A stretch of DNA of 31,215 nt from Flectobacillus sp. (GCA_029865665.1 JARXAV010000060.1:1-31215); one strand, 5' to 3'. Shown: positions 1 through 7,818, counted from the stretch's first letter. The notes: generated by a model from the sequence alone, not told the origin. Numbers and translations: made by a program.

Positions 1-314
1 TTAAATTCATCGTTCGCATCAGGTAAAAAAGACGCTTTTTGAATCTTTGCCTTTGTCGTTTTCTTAGTCGTTGCTGTATAATCTGGACTAGCTGTATCGG
101 GTTTCAGAATCGACGATACTCCAGACACCACTCCCAGAATAATGGTTACCCACATAAATAAACGAATCGTTTTGATAATTTCTTGACGAGGCTTTGGTCT
201 GCTACTCTCTCTAAATAACAAAAAGTAGGTCAGAATAAAAGCAATGGCACTCAAGCCTGTCACGCCATATTTCAAAAAAGACCCTAGTTCGGTGATATTA
301 ATCTGTACCAGCAT
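1..314 (-). CDS. Partial membrane protein of unknown function (C-terminus outside window)
   Basis: An ATG at 314 opens a frame that stays open for 104 codons and runs off the left edge without a stop. The product starts MLVQINITELGSF. It has two hydrophobic segments, at about residues 15-34 and 48-67, separated by a basic loop (RESRPKPRQE). A Ser/Thr/Lys-rich tail follows. This looks like a small two-helix inner-membrane protein. I do not recognise the family and only the N-terminal part can be read. It lies downstream of thiL on the same strand, about 125 bp away, with no clear promoter or terminator in the gap. Confidence 0.6.
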   Translation of the reverse strand, partial: MLVQINITELGSFLKYGVTGLSAIAFILTYFLLFRESSRPKPRQEIIKTIRLFMWVTIILGVVSGVSSILKPDTASPDYTATTKKTTKAKIQKASFLPDANDEF

Positions 315-438
315 AATTTAAAAGGGTTGGATATTTAAGTAAGTGACCATAAATTATCGTATTCAATTTTGACCATAAAATAATTATCAGACAAACAATT
401 ACATCCAAAATTTAAAATTCATAATTCAACATTACGAC

Positions 439-1464
439 TTAAAAATGTTCGTATCCTGGAGATGTTAACGGAATCAAAGAGCCTGATTTCATCATAATCT
501 GAGCGTCTTTCACTTCATTGGTAATATAGCCAATCATACTAATATCAGATACAACTTTTATCTTCTCATAATCATCCTGACTAACGGTAAACAACAATTC
601 ATAATCTTCTCCCCCGTTCAAAGCGGCTGTCATCGGGCTAAGTGAAAGCTCAGTCCCAATCAAATACGTTTGGTCATCAATAGGCATTTTATCTTCAAAA
701 ATCACGGCTCCAACGCCTGATTTTTTACAAATATGCAATAACTCTGCTGCTAGTCCATCCGACACATCAATCATCGACGTAGGCAAAATCCCCGCATCAC
801 GTAAGCTATGAATCACGTCCATTCTTGCCACAGGCTTCAACTGACGTTGAACAGCATAGTCTTTATCGGTCAGCTCTGGTTGCATATCTGGGTTAGACAT
901 ATACACTTGCTTTTCACGCTCCAATACTTGTAAGCCCATGTAAGCAGCACCTAAATCACCCGATACGCACACAAGGTCACCAACTTTTGCCGTATTACGA
1001 TAGACGATATTTTCCTTTTCAGCAAGACCTAACACCGTAATCGAAATTACTAAACCCGCACGAGAAGAAGAAGTATCTCCACCGATTAAATCCACCTGAT
1101 ATTCCTCACAGGCCAATTTAATTCCTTCATATAGTTCGTCAATTGCTTCTACTGAAAAACGGTTGCTTAACCCCAAACTCACCGTAATTTGTTTTGGAAT
1201 GGCGTTCATCGCTGCAATATCCGACACGTTGACAGCCACTGCTTTAAACCCTAAATGCTTCAAAGGGCAGTAGGTCAAATCAAAATGGATGCCTTCCATC
1301 AATAAGTCTGTCGAAACAACCAATTCTTTTCCGTCTGTATTCACCACAGCGGCATCATCTCCAATTCCTTTAATGGTTTCTTTATTCACCATTTTGAATT
1401 GGCTATCGATACGATTTATTAGGCCAAATTCGCCCAATGTACTAAGTTCTGTTCTCGTTTGCAT
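439..1464 (-). CDS. thiL: Thiamine-monophosphate kinase ThiL
   Basis: Phosphorylates thiamine monophosphate to thiamine diphosphate with ATP, the last step of cofactor synthesis, in the cytoplasm. The 341-aa length is normal for the family. Family motifs appear in order: GIGDDAAVV near residue 33 (metal and phosphate binding), STDLLMEGIHFD, the NVSDIAAMNA helix, GGDTSSS, VSGDLGAAYMGL, MIDVSDGLAAEL and GGEDYELLFTV near the C-terminus. The ATG at 1464 is supported by a match to the family N-terminus. A TAnnTTTG promoter element ends only four bases upstream of it, so the mRNA may be leaderless. The neighbouring genes are not thiamine genes. Confidence 0.96.
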   Translation of the reverse strand: MQTRTELSTLGEFGLINRIDSQFKMVNKETIKGIGDDAAVVNTDGKELVVSTDLLMEGIHFDLTYCPLKHLGFKAVAVNVSDIAAMNAIPKQITVSLGLSNRFSVEAIDELYEGIKLACEEYQVDLIGGDTSSSRAGLVISITVLGLAEKENIVYRNTAKVGDLVCVSGDLGAAYMGLQVLEREKQVYMSNPDMQPELTDKDYAVQRQLKPVARMDVIHSLRDAGILPTSMIDVSDGLAAELLHICKKSGVGAVIFEDKMPIDDQTYLIGTELSLSPMTAALNGGEDYELLFTVSQDDYEKIKVVSDISMIGYITNEVKDAQIMMKSGSLIPLTSPGYEHF

Positions 1465-1468
1465 GATA

Positions 1469-1499
1469 CAAAGTTACAAAATAAAAAAAGCCGTCCCAA
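1469..1499 (-). promoter_or_regulatory. Predicted Bacteroidota-type promoter of thiL (leaderless)
   Basis: On the minus strand, TTG (1497-1499) is followed after exactly 20 bases by TAACTTTG (1469-1476), a full match to TAnnTTTG. Only TATC separates this from the thiL ATG, so transcription should start at or next to the A of the start codon. The upstream TTG lies inside the loop of the preceding gene's terminator, so terminator and promoter overlap. Confidence 0.6.
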
Positions 1500-1513
1500 T
1501 CAAGAACGGCTTT
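1487..1513 (-). terminator. Rho-independent terminator of the 1536-1991 lipoprotein gene
   Basis: An 8-bp perfect stem (AAAGCCGT at 1487-1494 with ACGGCTTT at 1506-1513) and an 11-nt loop are followed on the minus strand by a T-rich run (TTTTTTTATTTTG, its first Ts belonging to the stem). It begins 22 bp past the lipoprotein stop and separates that gene from thiL. Confidence 0.8.
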
Positions 1514-1535
1514 CTCTGTACTGAAAATTTTGTTA

Positions 1536-1991
1536 TTACTTAGAAGCTAAGGTCAACGTTACCGCACTGTTCGATGCTTTAATCAACGCTTGTGTTGTTG
1601 TTAAAGTCACCGAGCTTGTTGTCAAGTTAGCAATACTGTAAGACAATTGATTATTTGTCAATCCTGTTGGAGCATTTCCAGTGAATGTGATAATCAGTGT
1701 TTTCTCATCAGCCGATAAAGCCCAAGTACCAGAAAATGAGTTTCCATCAAATTCCGCTAACGTTGCAGCACCAGCACTTGTCAAGGTCAAATTGAAATTC
1801 TTATAACCAGGTTGTGTACCACTCGTTGTAGTTGATGAATAAACGGATGTTGAACCCCAAGTGACCATATTAGCAGTCCAAACTCTACTTAACTTCTCTT
1901 TCACAGAAGGTTCTGCCGCACTACCACCACATGATGATAGGATAGTCACTATTGCAAAAAAGATAGGTAAGAAAAAGGCGATTTTTTTCAT
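1536..1991 (-). CDS. Small secreted lipoprotein of unknown function (lipocalin-like size)
   Basis: A 151-aa product starting MKKIAFFLPIFFAIV has a type II signal peptide with lipobox LSSC, so Cys21 should be lipidated. The mature part begins with an acidic/Ser linker. It continues with beta-rich Thr/Ser sequence (FNLTLTSAGAATL, GTWALSADEKTLIITF, SVTLTTTQ), which reads as a small beta-barrel or sandwich. The motif W-ALS-DEKTL-ITF resembles lipocalin-like lipoproteins common in Bacteroidota, but I cannot name the family. It probably faces the periplasm or outer membrane. It is a single gene with its own terminator at 1487-1513. Confidence 0.85.
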   Translation of the reverse strand: MKKIAFFLPIFFAIVTILSSCGGSAAEPSVKEKLSRVWTANMVTWGSTSVYSSTTTSGTQPGYKNFNLTLTSAGAATLAEFDGNSFSGTWALSADEKTLIITFTGNAPTGLTNNQLSYSIANLTTSSVTLTTTQALIKASNSAVTLTLASK

Positions 1992-2031
1992 GATTAAATT
2001 GTTTGTTTCTAAATTGATGGATAAAAATAAC

Positions 2032-2064
2032 TAAAATTACAGTAAATATTATCATGTCTCGCAA
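2032..2064 (-). promoter_or_regulatory. Possible promoter of the 1536-1991 lipoprotein gene
   Basis: Minus strand: TTTTTG with its TTG at 2062-2064, then 22 bp, then TAATTTTA (2032-2039). The latter has one mismatch to TAnnTTTG. The leader would be about 35 nt. Plausible but weak in so AT-rich a spacer. Confidence 0.3.
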
Positions 2065-2110
2065 AAACTTAACACGACGTTTATTGCTTTAAGTACCTAA
2101 AAAAACCAAT

Positions 2111-2344
2111 ATGGCTAATAATCAATATACAATTTCACAACTCGCCCTTCGTAATGGTCAAGACCGTGATGAAATTTGGGTTGCCTACAAGGGCATTATC
2201 TACGACGTTTCAGCCTCAAGACTTTGGAAAAATGGCAAACATTACGAACACTGGGCTGGACAAGACCTTACTGCTGAACTAGCAGATGCCCCACATACGG
2301 CAACTGTCTTTGAAAAATTACAAACGGTTGGTACACTTATCTAA
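2111..2344 (+). CDS. Cytochrome b5-like heme/steroid-binding domain protein
   Basis: A 77-aa single-domain protein, MANNQYTISQLALRNGQ, that matches the short bacterial cytochrome-b5/MAPR-like family from end to end. Recognisable parts are the opening YTISQL, WVAYKGIIYDVSAS, WKNGKHYEHWAGQDLT (the region replacing HPGG in classical cytochrome b5) and DAPHTATVFEKLQTVG with a possible second ligand His. There is no signal peptide, so it should be cytoplasmic. Its redox partner is not evident. The downstream kinase is same-strand, about 80 bp away, and functionally unrelated as far as can be seen. Confidence 0.85.
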   Translation: MANNQYTISQLALRNGQDRDEIWVAYKGIIYDVSASRLWKNGKHYEHWAGQDLTAELADAPHTATVFEKLQTVGTLI

Positions 2345-2425
2345 GTAGTTCAAAACCTTTTTTATTCATTAGACGAGATTTCTCTCTTGATAGTTGCATT
2401 TCCTTCACGATAAACTTCATTCCCA

Positions 2426-3283
2426 ATGATATTAATTGCAGATTGCGGCTCAACAAAAACTGATTGGCGAGGTATTATGCCAGATGGAACAATTGTTGGT
2501 CAATATAAAACGATAGGTTTTAATCCTTATTACCAAGATAGTCAGTCTATTTTTGAAGAACTTCAAAAAACACTATGTCCACAAATTGAACACACGGTCA
2601 CAGAAATTCATTTTTATGGAACAGGAGTAACCAATACCGAAAAAAAAGAACTCTTAATCAATTCGTTAAGTAAGGCTTTTCCAAGTGCTACAACCGTCGA
2701 AATCAACTCCGATATGCTCGCAGCTGCTCGGGCATTATGTGGACAATCCGCAGGCATAGCCTGCATCTTAGGAACAGGAGCAAATACCTCTTATTATGAT
2801 GGAACACAAATTACCTATCAAATTCCTCCCCTCGGCTTTTGGCTAGGTGATGAAGGAAGTGGAGCGTATCTTGGAAAAATACTAATTCAAGCCTACTTAC
2901 ACAAAGAATTACCCGACGATCTCCGTACAAAATTTGAAAAAAGATACGGAGCCAAAGACCGTCTCGAAATCCTAGATAATGCGTATCAAAAACCATTCCC
3001 GAATCGCTACTTTGCAGGCTTCTCTAAGTTCCTTTTCGATAATCGGCATAATCCCTACTGTTATCAGCTTATTTCAGATGCTTTTCGGTTGTTTTTTGAT
3101 AAATACCTCCTTAAATACCCCAATTGTACTGAAACCAAAATCCATTTTGTGGGTTCTGTTTCTTTTTATTACTCCGACATCCTTCGTCGAATTGCCACGG
3201 AAAAGCGTTGTTCGCTTGGGGTAATTATGGAAAGCCCCATTGCTGGTCTTGCTCTCTATCATATTAGTCGGTTGAAGTCCTAA
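2426..3283 (+). CDS. BadF/BadG/BcrA/BcrD-type ATPase, N-acetylglucosamine kinase-like
   Basis: A 285-aa protein with the sugar-kinase/Hsp70/actin ATPase fold. It opens with ADCGSTKTDW (phosphate-1 loop, residues 5-14). FYGTGV and INSDMLAAARA, which includes the catalytic-type Asp, follow. ILGTGANTSYYDG is the phosphate-2 motif, GFWLGDEGSGAYLG is the family's typical glycine motif, and HFVGSVSFYYSDIL is the adenosine motif. This arrangement is typical of N-acetylglucosamine kinase-like proteins of Bacteroidota, so phosphorylation of amino sugars during cell-wall recycling is likely. The exact substrate cannot be read from sequence. It is cytoplasmic, with no adjacent murein-recycling genes. 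Confidence 0.88.
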   Translation: MILIADCGSTKTDWRGIMPDGTIVGQYKTIGFNPYYQDSQSIFEELQKTLCPQIEHTVTEIHFYGTGVTNTEKKELLINSLSKAFPSATTVEINSDMLAAARALCGQSAGIACILGTGANTSYYDGTQITYQIPPLGFWLGDEGSGAYLGKILIQAYLHKELPDDLRTKFEKRYGAKDRLEILDNAYQKPFPNRYFAGFSKFLFDNRHNPYCYQLISDAFRLFFDKYLLKYPNCTETKIHFVGSVSFYYSDILRRIATEKRCSLGVIMESPIAGLALYHISRLKS

Positions 3284-3452
3284 TTTCCACTATAAATTCA
3301 ATAGAAAAAGTTATATTTTTTAACTGAATAATTATTTTTAAAAGAAATAAATTCAAAATAATGGCAATTTTTAAAAAACGACTTAAAAATTAACATTTGT
3401 GCTGTAAATTAGAGTTAAATAAATCAGATACCCAATTTGCATAAACTATTGA

Positions 3453-4871
3453 TTGATGACAACTTACGACAAAAATCTTGGTACAAAACAAAAAGCATTA
3501 CGAATCAATCTAAACAGAAGAATCTACGGTTCATTTGCTGAAATTGGTGCAGGACAAGATGTAGCAACAAATTTTTTTAAAGCAGGAGGAGCTTCTGGAA
3601 CGATTGCAAAAACTATTTCTGCGTATGATATGGCCTTTTCTGATGCCATTTATGGAGAAGAAATTTCAGGCAGATACGTGGTAGAAGCTCGTCTAATGAA
3701 AATGCTCATCCGTGAATATAAATTGCTCAATATTCGCTTAACGGAAACAGCCTCTGAAAAAACATTCTTCGCCTTTGCAGATACCGTTGCGGCCCTTAAT
3801 TATCAAAAAACAAATGATCCACACGGTTGGATTGGTCTTCGCTTTCAACTCACCCCAGGTGGCGAACCTAACGACGTAGTTATCCACGTTAGAATGAAGG
3901 ATAATGATAACGTTCTTCAACAACAGGCACTCGGAGTCATTGGTGTAAACTTAATTTATGGCTGTTATTATTACTATGACCAACCCGAAATTTTGTTACA
4001 ATCCTTAATGGATGACCTCCATACTGACCGTATTGAGATTGATATGATTCGCTTTGCAGGGCCAGATTTCAAAGAGGTGGATAACCGTTTGATGTCTTTG
4101 CACCTTGTTAAAAATGGCTTTACCAATGCTGCCCTTTTTGGCCCAGATGGTAACGTGATGAACCCCTCAGAGGCTTTTTATAAAAAGCATATTGTAGCAG
4201 TAAGAGGACGTTTCCGCCCTGTAACCAATGTCTTCTTAGACATGCTTAAAAAAGGCGTAAAGCAATTTGAAAATGAAAATGATGTCGATGACGATAAAGT
4301 AGTAGTAGTTTCTGAATTAACCTTACAAAGTTTACAAAGCGGCGATGAACAGATTAATGAAAAAGATTTCCTTGACCGTGTAGATATTCTTTGTTCTTTG
4401 GGACAAACCGTATTGATTTCAAATTTCCACGAATATTACAAACTGGTTTCATATCTTGCTCGATTCACGAAGCAACGCATGGCTCTAATTATGGGTATTC
4501 CTAACTTATCTTATATTTTTGAAGATAAGCACTATACAAATCTTACTGGAGGAATTCTTGCCGCTTTTGCAACCTTATTTGGCCCCAAAATTAAGCTCTA
4601 TTTATACCCAACACTTAATAGTGAACAAAAGCTAGTTACTAGCAAAGAGTTCACTCCCCCAACTCATCTCAAAGGGCTTTATCAATATATGTTAGATAAT
4701 GATAAGTTTCAAGACGTTCACAATCCAAATACAAGTCTATTGAGTATTCATAATGACAGCGTTCTAAGAATGATTCAAAATGGAGAGTCAGGTTGGGAGC
4801 AGTATGTGCCAGAATCAGTTGCAAAAATGATCAAAGAGAACTGTTTATTTGGTTATCCTTGCGAAGTATAG
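3453..4871 (+). CDS. Large conserved protein of unknown function
   Basis: A 472-aa soluble protein beginning MMTTYDKNLGTKQKALRINL. There is no signal peptide and there are no membrane helices. Distinctive conserved-looking stretches are YGSFAEIGAGQDVA, FFKAGGASGTIAKTISAYDM, FSDAIYG, NDPHGWIGLRFQ and IGVNLIYGCYYYY. From memory, close relatives occur widely in Bacteroidota and some other phyla. They carry inconsistent database names (TonB-dependent receptor, nicotinate-nucleotide adenylyltransferase), neither supported here: there is no beta-barrel and no HxGH nucleotidyltransferase motif. A middle Asp/Glu-rich loop (ENDVDDDKVVVV) may be flexible. It is transcribed alone and its 3' end abuts the 4889-5228 element. 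Confidence 0.9.
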   Translation: MMTTYDKNLGTKQKALRINLNRRIYGSFAEIGAGQDVATNFFKAGGASGTIAKTISAYDMAFSDAIYGEEISGRYVVEARLMKMLIREYKLLNIRLTETASEKTFFAFADTVAALNYQKTNDPHGWIGLRFQLTPGGEPNDVVIHVRMKDNDNVLQQQALGVIGVNLIYGCYYYYDQPEILLQSLMDDLHTDRIEIDMIRFAGPDFKEVDNRLMSLHLVKNGFTNAALFGPDGNVMNPSEAFYKKHIVAVRGRFRPVTNVFLDMLKKGVKQFENENDVDDDKVVVVSELTLQSLQSGDEQINEKDFLDRVDILCSLGQTVLISNFHEYYKLVSYLARFTKQRMALIMGIPNLSYIFEDKHYTNLTGGILAAFATLFGPKIKLYLYPTLNSEQKLVTSKEFTPPTHLKGLYQYMLDNDKFQDVHNPNTSLLSIHNDSVLRMIQNGESGWEQYVPESVAKMIKENCLFGYPCEV

Positions 4872-4888
4872 CAAATACATAAAAAGGC

Positions 4889-5228
4889 GTTGTGTAAAAA
4901 GTTGAGTAGTTTTTCTAAAAATTCTGGTATTTGACTATTTAAGATATGCAATTCCCCCAATCATAACTATAACCATTAAGAAGTTAAGAGTATTTAGAGA
5001 TAATGATAAAACTTAATAGACTTAACTCCTTAATGGTTATTAGTTTTTTTTAAAAGTCGGGTATTTGATTTTTGAATTAAGCCTTCATTTGAAATACGAG
5101 AGGATTTGGTAGATAAGAATTATACCTGATAATTAATGGTCGGAAGCTAAAATCAAAAATTTTGTTTTGACAGAATATTATTTGTCATACAATACGGTAA
5201 GCTTTAAACTCTGTACTTTTTACACAAC
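4889..5228. repeat. 340-bp gene-free element bounded by 14-bp inverted repeats (MITE-like)
   Basis: GTTGTGTAAAAAGT at 4889-4902 recurs as a perfect inverted copy at 5215-5228. Between them there is no ORF. The segment instead holds a long hairpin (4965-5045). It also holds an approximate direct repeat: about 40 bp starting near 4906 resembles about 42 bp starting near 5040, sharing TAGTTTTT, TAAAA and GGTATTTGA. The element fills the gap between two convergent genes, starting 17 bp after one stop codon and ending 2 bp from the other. No target-site duplication is visible. A non-autonomous mobile element or an intergenic repeat family are both possible. Confidence 0.45.
4965..5045 (+). terminator. 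Long hairpin with T-tract, probable terminator between convergent genes
   Basis: A 20-bp arm at 4969-4988 pairs with 5021-5040 with a single mismatch. The stem extends outward by AACT/AGTT past a one-base bulge, and the loop is 32 nt. On the plus strand the 3' arm runs into TAGTTTTTTTT. The stem is AT-rich and unusually long for a terminator. It may end transcription of the 3453-4871 gene and possibly act from the other side as well. Confidence 0.55.
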
Positions 5229-5230
5229 TC

Positions 5231-5884
5231 CTATTTCACAGCCCTAATAACATCTCTCTTACCCCAAGGGCCTGGATGCTTTTCTACCCGATAACCAACC
5301 CCCTCCAAAGCTTTTCTAACCACTGATTTCGAACAATAGGTAGTCAATACACCCGAGTCTTTTGTCATTTTAAACAACTTAGCAAATACCTCTTCTGTCC
5401 ATAATTCTGGCTGAGATGATGGAGCAAATGCGTCATAGTAAATCACATCATAATTGGTATCTGAGGGAAATGCTTGAAGCGTAGTCTTGACTTTTTTCAA
5501 ATAGAAATTGGGGATAATCTCCACAAATTCACCCCACTCAGCCTGATGAATTTGAGCAAATAAATTCGTGTCAAACTTCGCTGGATAATTCAATAAAGCC
5601 AAATCTTCACTCGATATAGGAAAGGCTTCAATACTGGTATAACGAACGGTTACCTGTTCTTTTTGTGCAACCAACACCGTCATTAATACATTAAATCCAG
5701 TGCCCAGTCCCATCTCAAAAATGTCAATACACTCGTTATCCTTAATTTTGCTCTGAAAACCCAACCCAACATATACCTTTTCAGACTCCTCTAAAACACC
5801 TCTAACAGAATGGTAATATTGATTAAATTCGACACTATATAAAGTCGCTAACCCATCGTCGGTCAGCCGCATACGCTCTGCCAT
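5231..5884 (-). CDS. mnmD: tRNA U34 5-methylaminomethyl-2-thiouridine methyltransferase MnmD
   Basis: A 217-aa SAM-dependent methyltransferase matching the N-terminal half of the bifunctional MnmC of Escherichia coli. It finishes the mnm5s2U modification at the tRNA wobble position. Seen: the substrate-side DDGLATLYSVEFNQYYHS, the SAM motif FEMGLGTGFNVLMT, YTSIEAFPI, and the family signature YDVIYYDAFAPSSQPELW. The family C-terminus VLTTYCSKSVVRKAL then leads to HPGPWGKRDVIRA. The FAD-dependent oxidase domain of MnmC is absent, so this is the stand-alone form. Its stop codon lies two bases inside the boundary of the 4889-5228 element. It follows the carA terminator and probably has its own promoter. 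Confidence 0.93.
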   Translation of the reverse strand: MAERMRLTDDGLATLYSVEFNQYYHSVRGVLEESEKVYVGLGFQSKIKDNECIDIFEMGLGTGFNVLMTVLVAQKEQVTVRYTSIEAFPISSEDLALLNYPAKFDTNLFAQIHQAEWGEFVEIIPNFYLKKVKTTLQAFPSDTNYDVIYYDAFAPSSQPELWTEEVFAKLFKMTKDSGVLTTYCSKSVVRKALEGVGYRVEKHPGPWGKRDVIRAVK

Positions 5885-5898
5885 CTAACAAGACTATT

Positions 5899-5929
5899 AA
5901 AAATTATAGGTAAATTAAAAATGCCCCAA
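5899..5929 (-). promoter_or_regulatory. Possible mnmD promoter overlapping the carA terminator
   Basis: Minus strand: TTG (5927-5929), 20 bp, TAATTTTT (5899-5906, one mismatch to TAnnTTTG). The leader before the mnmD ATG would be roughly ten bases. As at thiL, the upstream TTG sits in the terminator hairpin of the preceding gene. Confidence 0.35.
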
Positions 5930-5948
5930 TTGATTAGAATGGGGCATT
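5920..5948 (-). terminator. Terminator of carA
   Basis: A 9-bp perfect stem, AATGCCCCA (5920-5928) with TGGGGCATT (5940-5948), has an 11-nt loop. On the minus strand it is followed by TTTAATTT. It lies 28 bp beyond the carA stop codon. Confidence 0.85.
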
Positions 5949-5976
5949 AACTTAATATCTTCAAAAATTGCGATTT

Positions 5977-7077
5977 CTATACAAATAATGATACAAACTG
6001 ATCAAATAAATAGCGAGAATCGTGTGGTCCTGGAGCAGCCTCTGGGTGATGTTGTACAGAGAATGCTTTCTTACCTTTCAAACGAATTCCTTCAACAGTA
6101 TTATCATTCAAGTTAATATGAGTCAACTCTACCGTAGAACTTGCTTCCAATTCGGTCATTTTTACAGCAAAACCATGGTTCTGTGAGGTGATTTCTGATA
6201 AACCAGTCACCAAGTTTTTCACAGGATGGTTCAAACCACGGTGTCCATTCTTCATTTTATAGGTCGAAAGACCTGCAGCTTGTGCCAAAATCTGGTGTCC
6301 TAAACAAATACCAAAAACTGGAGCTTCACTTGCTAAAATTGCTTTTACAGTCTCAACTGCATAAGGCATCACCGCAGGGTCACCAGGGCCATTCGAGATA
6401 AAATAGCCATTTGGTTGCCAAGAAGCCATTTCCTCAAAACTAGTTTTCGCTGGGAATACTTTCAAATAACAATCTCTTTCAGTTAAGTTAGTTAAAATAC
6501 TTTGCTTAACACCTAAGTCTAATACAGCCACTTTATAGGTAGCATCAGGATTTCCTAAGAAGTAAATCTCCTGAGTACATACTTGAGAAGATAACTCTAA
6601 GCCTTCCATCGGTGGCACTTTAGCTAATTCTACTTTAAGTGCTTCTACATCTAAAATCTCTGAAGAAATAATACAGTTCATTACGCCTGCATTACGAATA
6701 TGACGTACAATTTGACGAGTATCTACGCCTGAAATTCCAACGATACCTGCTTTTTCAAAGTACTCCTGTAAGGAAGAATCTGCTGTTTTACGAGAGTGAA
6801 TAGGAGAAAATTCATTACAAACCATTCCTGATATTTTCACAGAAGACGACTCTTCTTCCAGTTTTTCTACGACCCCATAGTTACCAATATGAGATGTAGT
6901 ATTAACTACCACCTGTCCAAAATACGAAGGATCAGTATAAATTTCCTGATAACCCGTCATACCTGTATTGAAGCAGATTTCACCGCCATTCGTACCGATT
7001 TTACCGAGGGCGTTGCCTCTAAAAACTGTGCCGTCTTCCAACAATAAAATAGCTGGTTGGCTCTTTGTTACTTTCAT
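5977..7077 (-). CDS. carA: Carbamoyl-phosphate synthase small (glutaminase) subunit CarA
   Basis: Hydrolyses glutamine and channels ammonia to CarB for carbamoyl phosphate, feeding pyrimidine and arginine synthesis. The N-terminal domain starts LLLEDGTVFRGNALG and contains MTGYQEIYTDPSYFGQ and GISGVDTRQIVRHIR. The class I glutaminase domain shows SNGPGDPAV, FGICLGHQILA with the nucleophilic Cys, NHGFAV, and QHHPEAAPGPHDS with the catalytic His-Glu pair. The frame is open upstream to 7155, but the extra 26 residues are hydrophobic and unlike the family. They also overlap a promoter element, so I chose the ATG at 7077 (366 aa). carB is not in the window. Confidence 0.96.
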   Translation of the reverse strand: MKVTKSQPAILLLEDGTVFRGNALGKIGTNGGEICFNTGMTGYQEIYTDPSYFGQVVVNTTSHIGNYGVVEKLEEESSSVKISGMVCNEFSPIHSRKTADSSLQEYFEKAGIVGISGVDTRQIVRHIRNAGVMNCIISSEILDVEALKVELAKVPPMEGLELSSQVCTQEIYFLGNPDATYKVAVLDLGVKQSILTNLTERDCYLKVFPAKTSFEEMASWQPNGYFISNGPGDPAVMPYAVETVKAILASEAPVFGICLGHQILAQAAGLSTYKMKNGHRGLNHPVKNLVTGLSEITSQNHGFAVKMTELEASSTVELTHINLNDNTVEGIRLKGKKAFSVQHHPEAAPGPHDSRYLFDQFVSLFV

Positions 7078-7104
7078 TGGTTGCTCTTTGGTTAAAAAAT
7101 TATG

Positions 7105-7112
7105 CAAAGTTA
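7105..7112 (-). promoter_or_regulatory. carA promoter, -7 element
   Basis: TAACTTTG on the minus strand matches TAnnTTTG exactly and lies 27 bases upstream of the chosen ATG at 7077. No convincing TTG is seen about 20 bp further up. It supports the shorter CarA because the longer frame would begin upstream of the transcription start. Confidence 0.5.
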
Positions 7113-7232
7113 AGCGAAAATGAATAAAAATGAAGAGAAAACTCATACATTCCACTTGTCAGCGACTAAACCATCTGCTAGTATAAAAATATCAAGTTCG
7201 GATACCACTTATCAAAGAACTGTATAGTCGCA

Positions 7233-7270
7233 CAAAAAAGGCTTCAACCTTTCGGTTAAAGCCTTTTTTG
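7233..7270 (-). terminator. Strong terminator at the end of the ribosomal cluster (after rplQ)
   Basis: A 17-bp stem with one mismatch (7233-7249 with 7254-7270) has a 4-nt TTTC/GAAA loop. On the minus strand its 3' arm carries GGCTTTTTTG. It starts 17 bp after the rplQ stop and should end the S10-spc-alpha transcript before carA. Confidence 0.9.
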
Positions 7271-7287
7271 TAAGTAGAATAGCTAAA

Positions 7288-7818
7288 TTATTCTTCAGTT
7301 TTTTCTTCAGCAGGAGCTTCTGGAGCTTCTTCAACTGCAGGAGTTTCTTCAACAACTACTTCTGATGATGCAGAAACATCGTCAGATTTTTTAGAAGCAC
7401 CACGACGGCTACGACGAGTTTTTGTAGTAGCAGCTTCAGTAGCAGCAGCTAACAATGTTTCGTTGAAGTCCACTAACTCAATGATACACATATCTGCATT
7501 ATCACCAAGACGATTTCCTAACTTAATAATTCTTGTGTATCCACCTGGGCGATTAGCAACTTTCTCAGAAACTATACCAAAAAGCTCTTTAACAGCTTCT
7601 TTGCTTTGTAAATAAGAGAATACAACACGACGATTATTAGTATCATCTGTTTTACCTTTTGTAATCAAAGGCTCAGCGTATTTTCTTAATTCTTTAGCTT
7701 TTGCTAAAGTAGTTTCAATTCTCTTGTGAAGAATTAAAGATGCAGCCATGTTTGACAACATAGCAGCTCTGTGAGTAGCAGTTCTGCCTAAGTGGTTGAA
7801 TTTTTTACCGTGTCTCAT
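7288..7818 (-). CDS. rplQ: 50S ribosomal protein L17 with acidic C-terminal extension
   Basis: A large-subunit protein near the exit tunnel. The core, residues 1 to about 125, is standard: [32 protein letters not shown] helix ([18 protein letters not shown]) and [21 protein letters not shown]. The product is 176 aa against about 120-130 in most bacteria. The extra tail starts with a basic patch ([13 protein letters not shown]) and ends Ala/Pro/Glu-rich ([18 protein letters not shown]). Such tails are known in Bacteroidota L17 and look disordered. It is the last gene of the cluster, next to rpoA as in most bacteria. Confidence 0.98.
   Translation of the reverse strand: MRHGKKFNHLGRTATHRAAMLSNMAASLILHKRIETTLAKAKELRKYAEPLITKGKTDDTNNRRVVFSYLQSKEAVKELFGIVSEKVANRPGGYTRIIKLGNRLGDNADMCIIELVDFNETLLAAATEAATTKTRRSRRGASKKSDDVSASSEVVVEETPAVEEAPEAPAEEKTEE

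Noticed and set aside
344..388. Direct repeat TGACCATAAA (344 and 370) upstream of the first partial gene
   Set aside because: Only about ten exact bases in very AT-rich DNA; no promoter match or larger unit, so not called a feature.
4889..5228. Complete insertion sequence
   Set aside because: There is no transposase frame or remnant and no visible target duplication, so only a non-autonomous or repeat-type element is claimed.
7078..7155. N-terminal extension of CarA by 26 residues
   Set aside because: The added residues are hydrophobic and unlike CarA, and an exact promoter element (7105-7112) lies within this stretch, so translation from 7155 would require a start upstream of the transcript.
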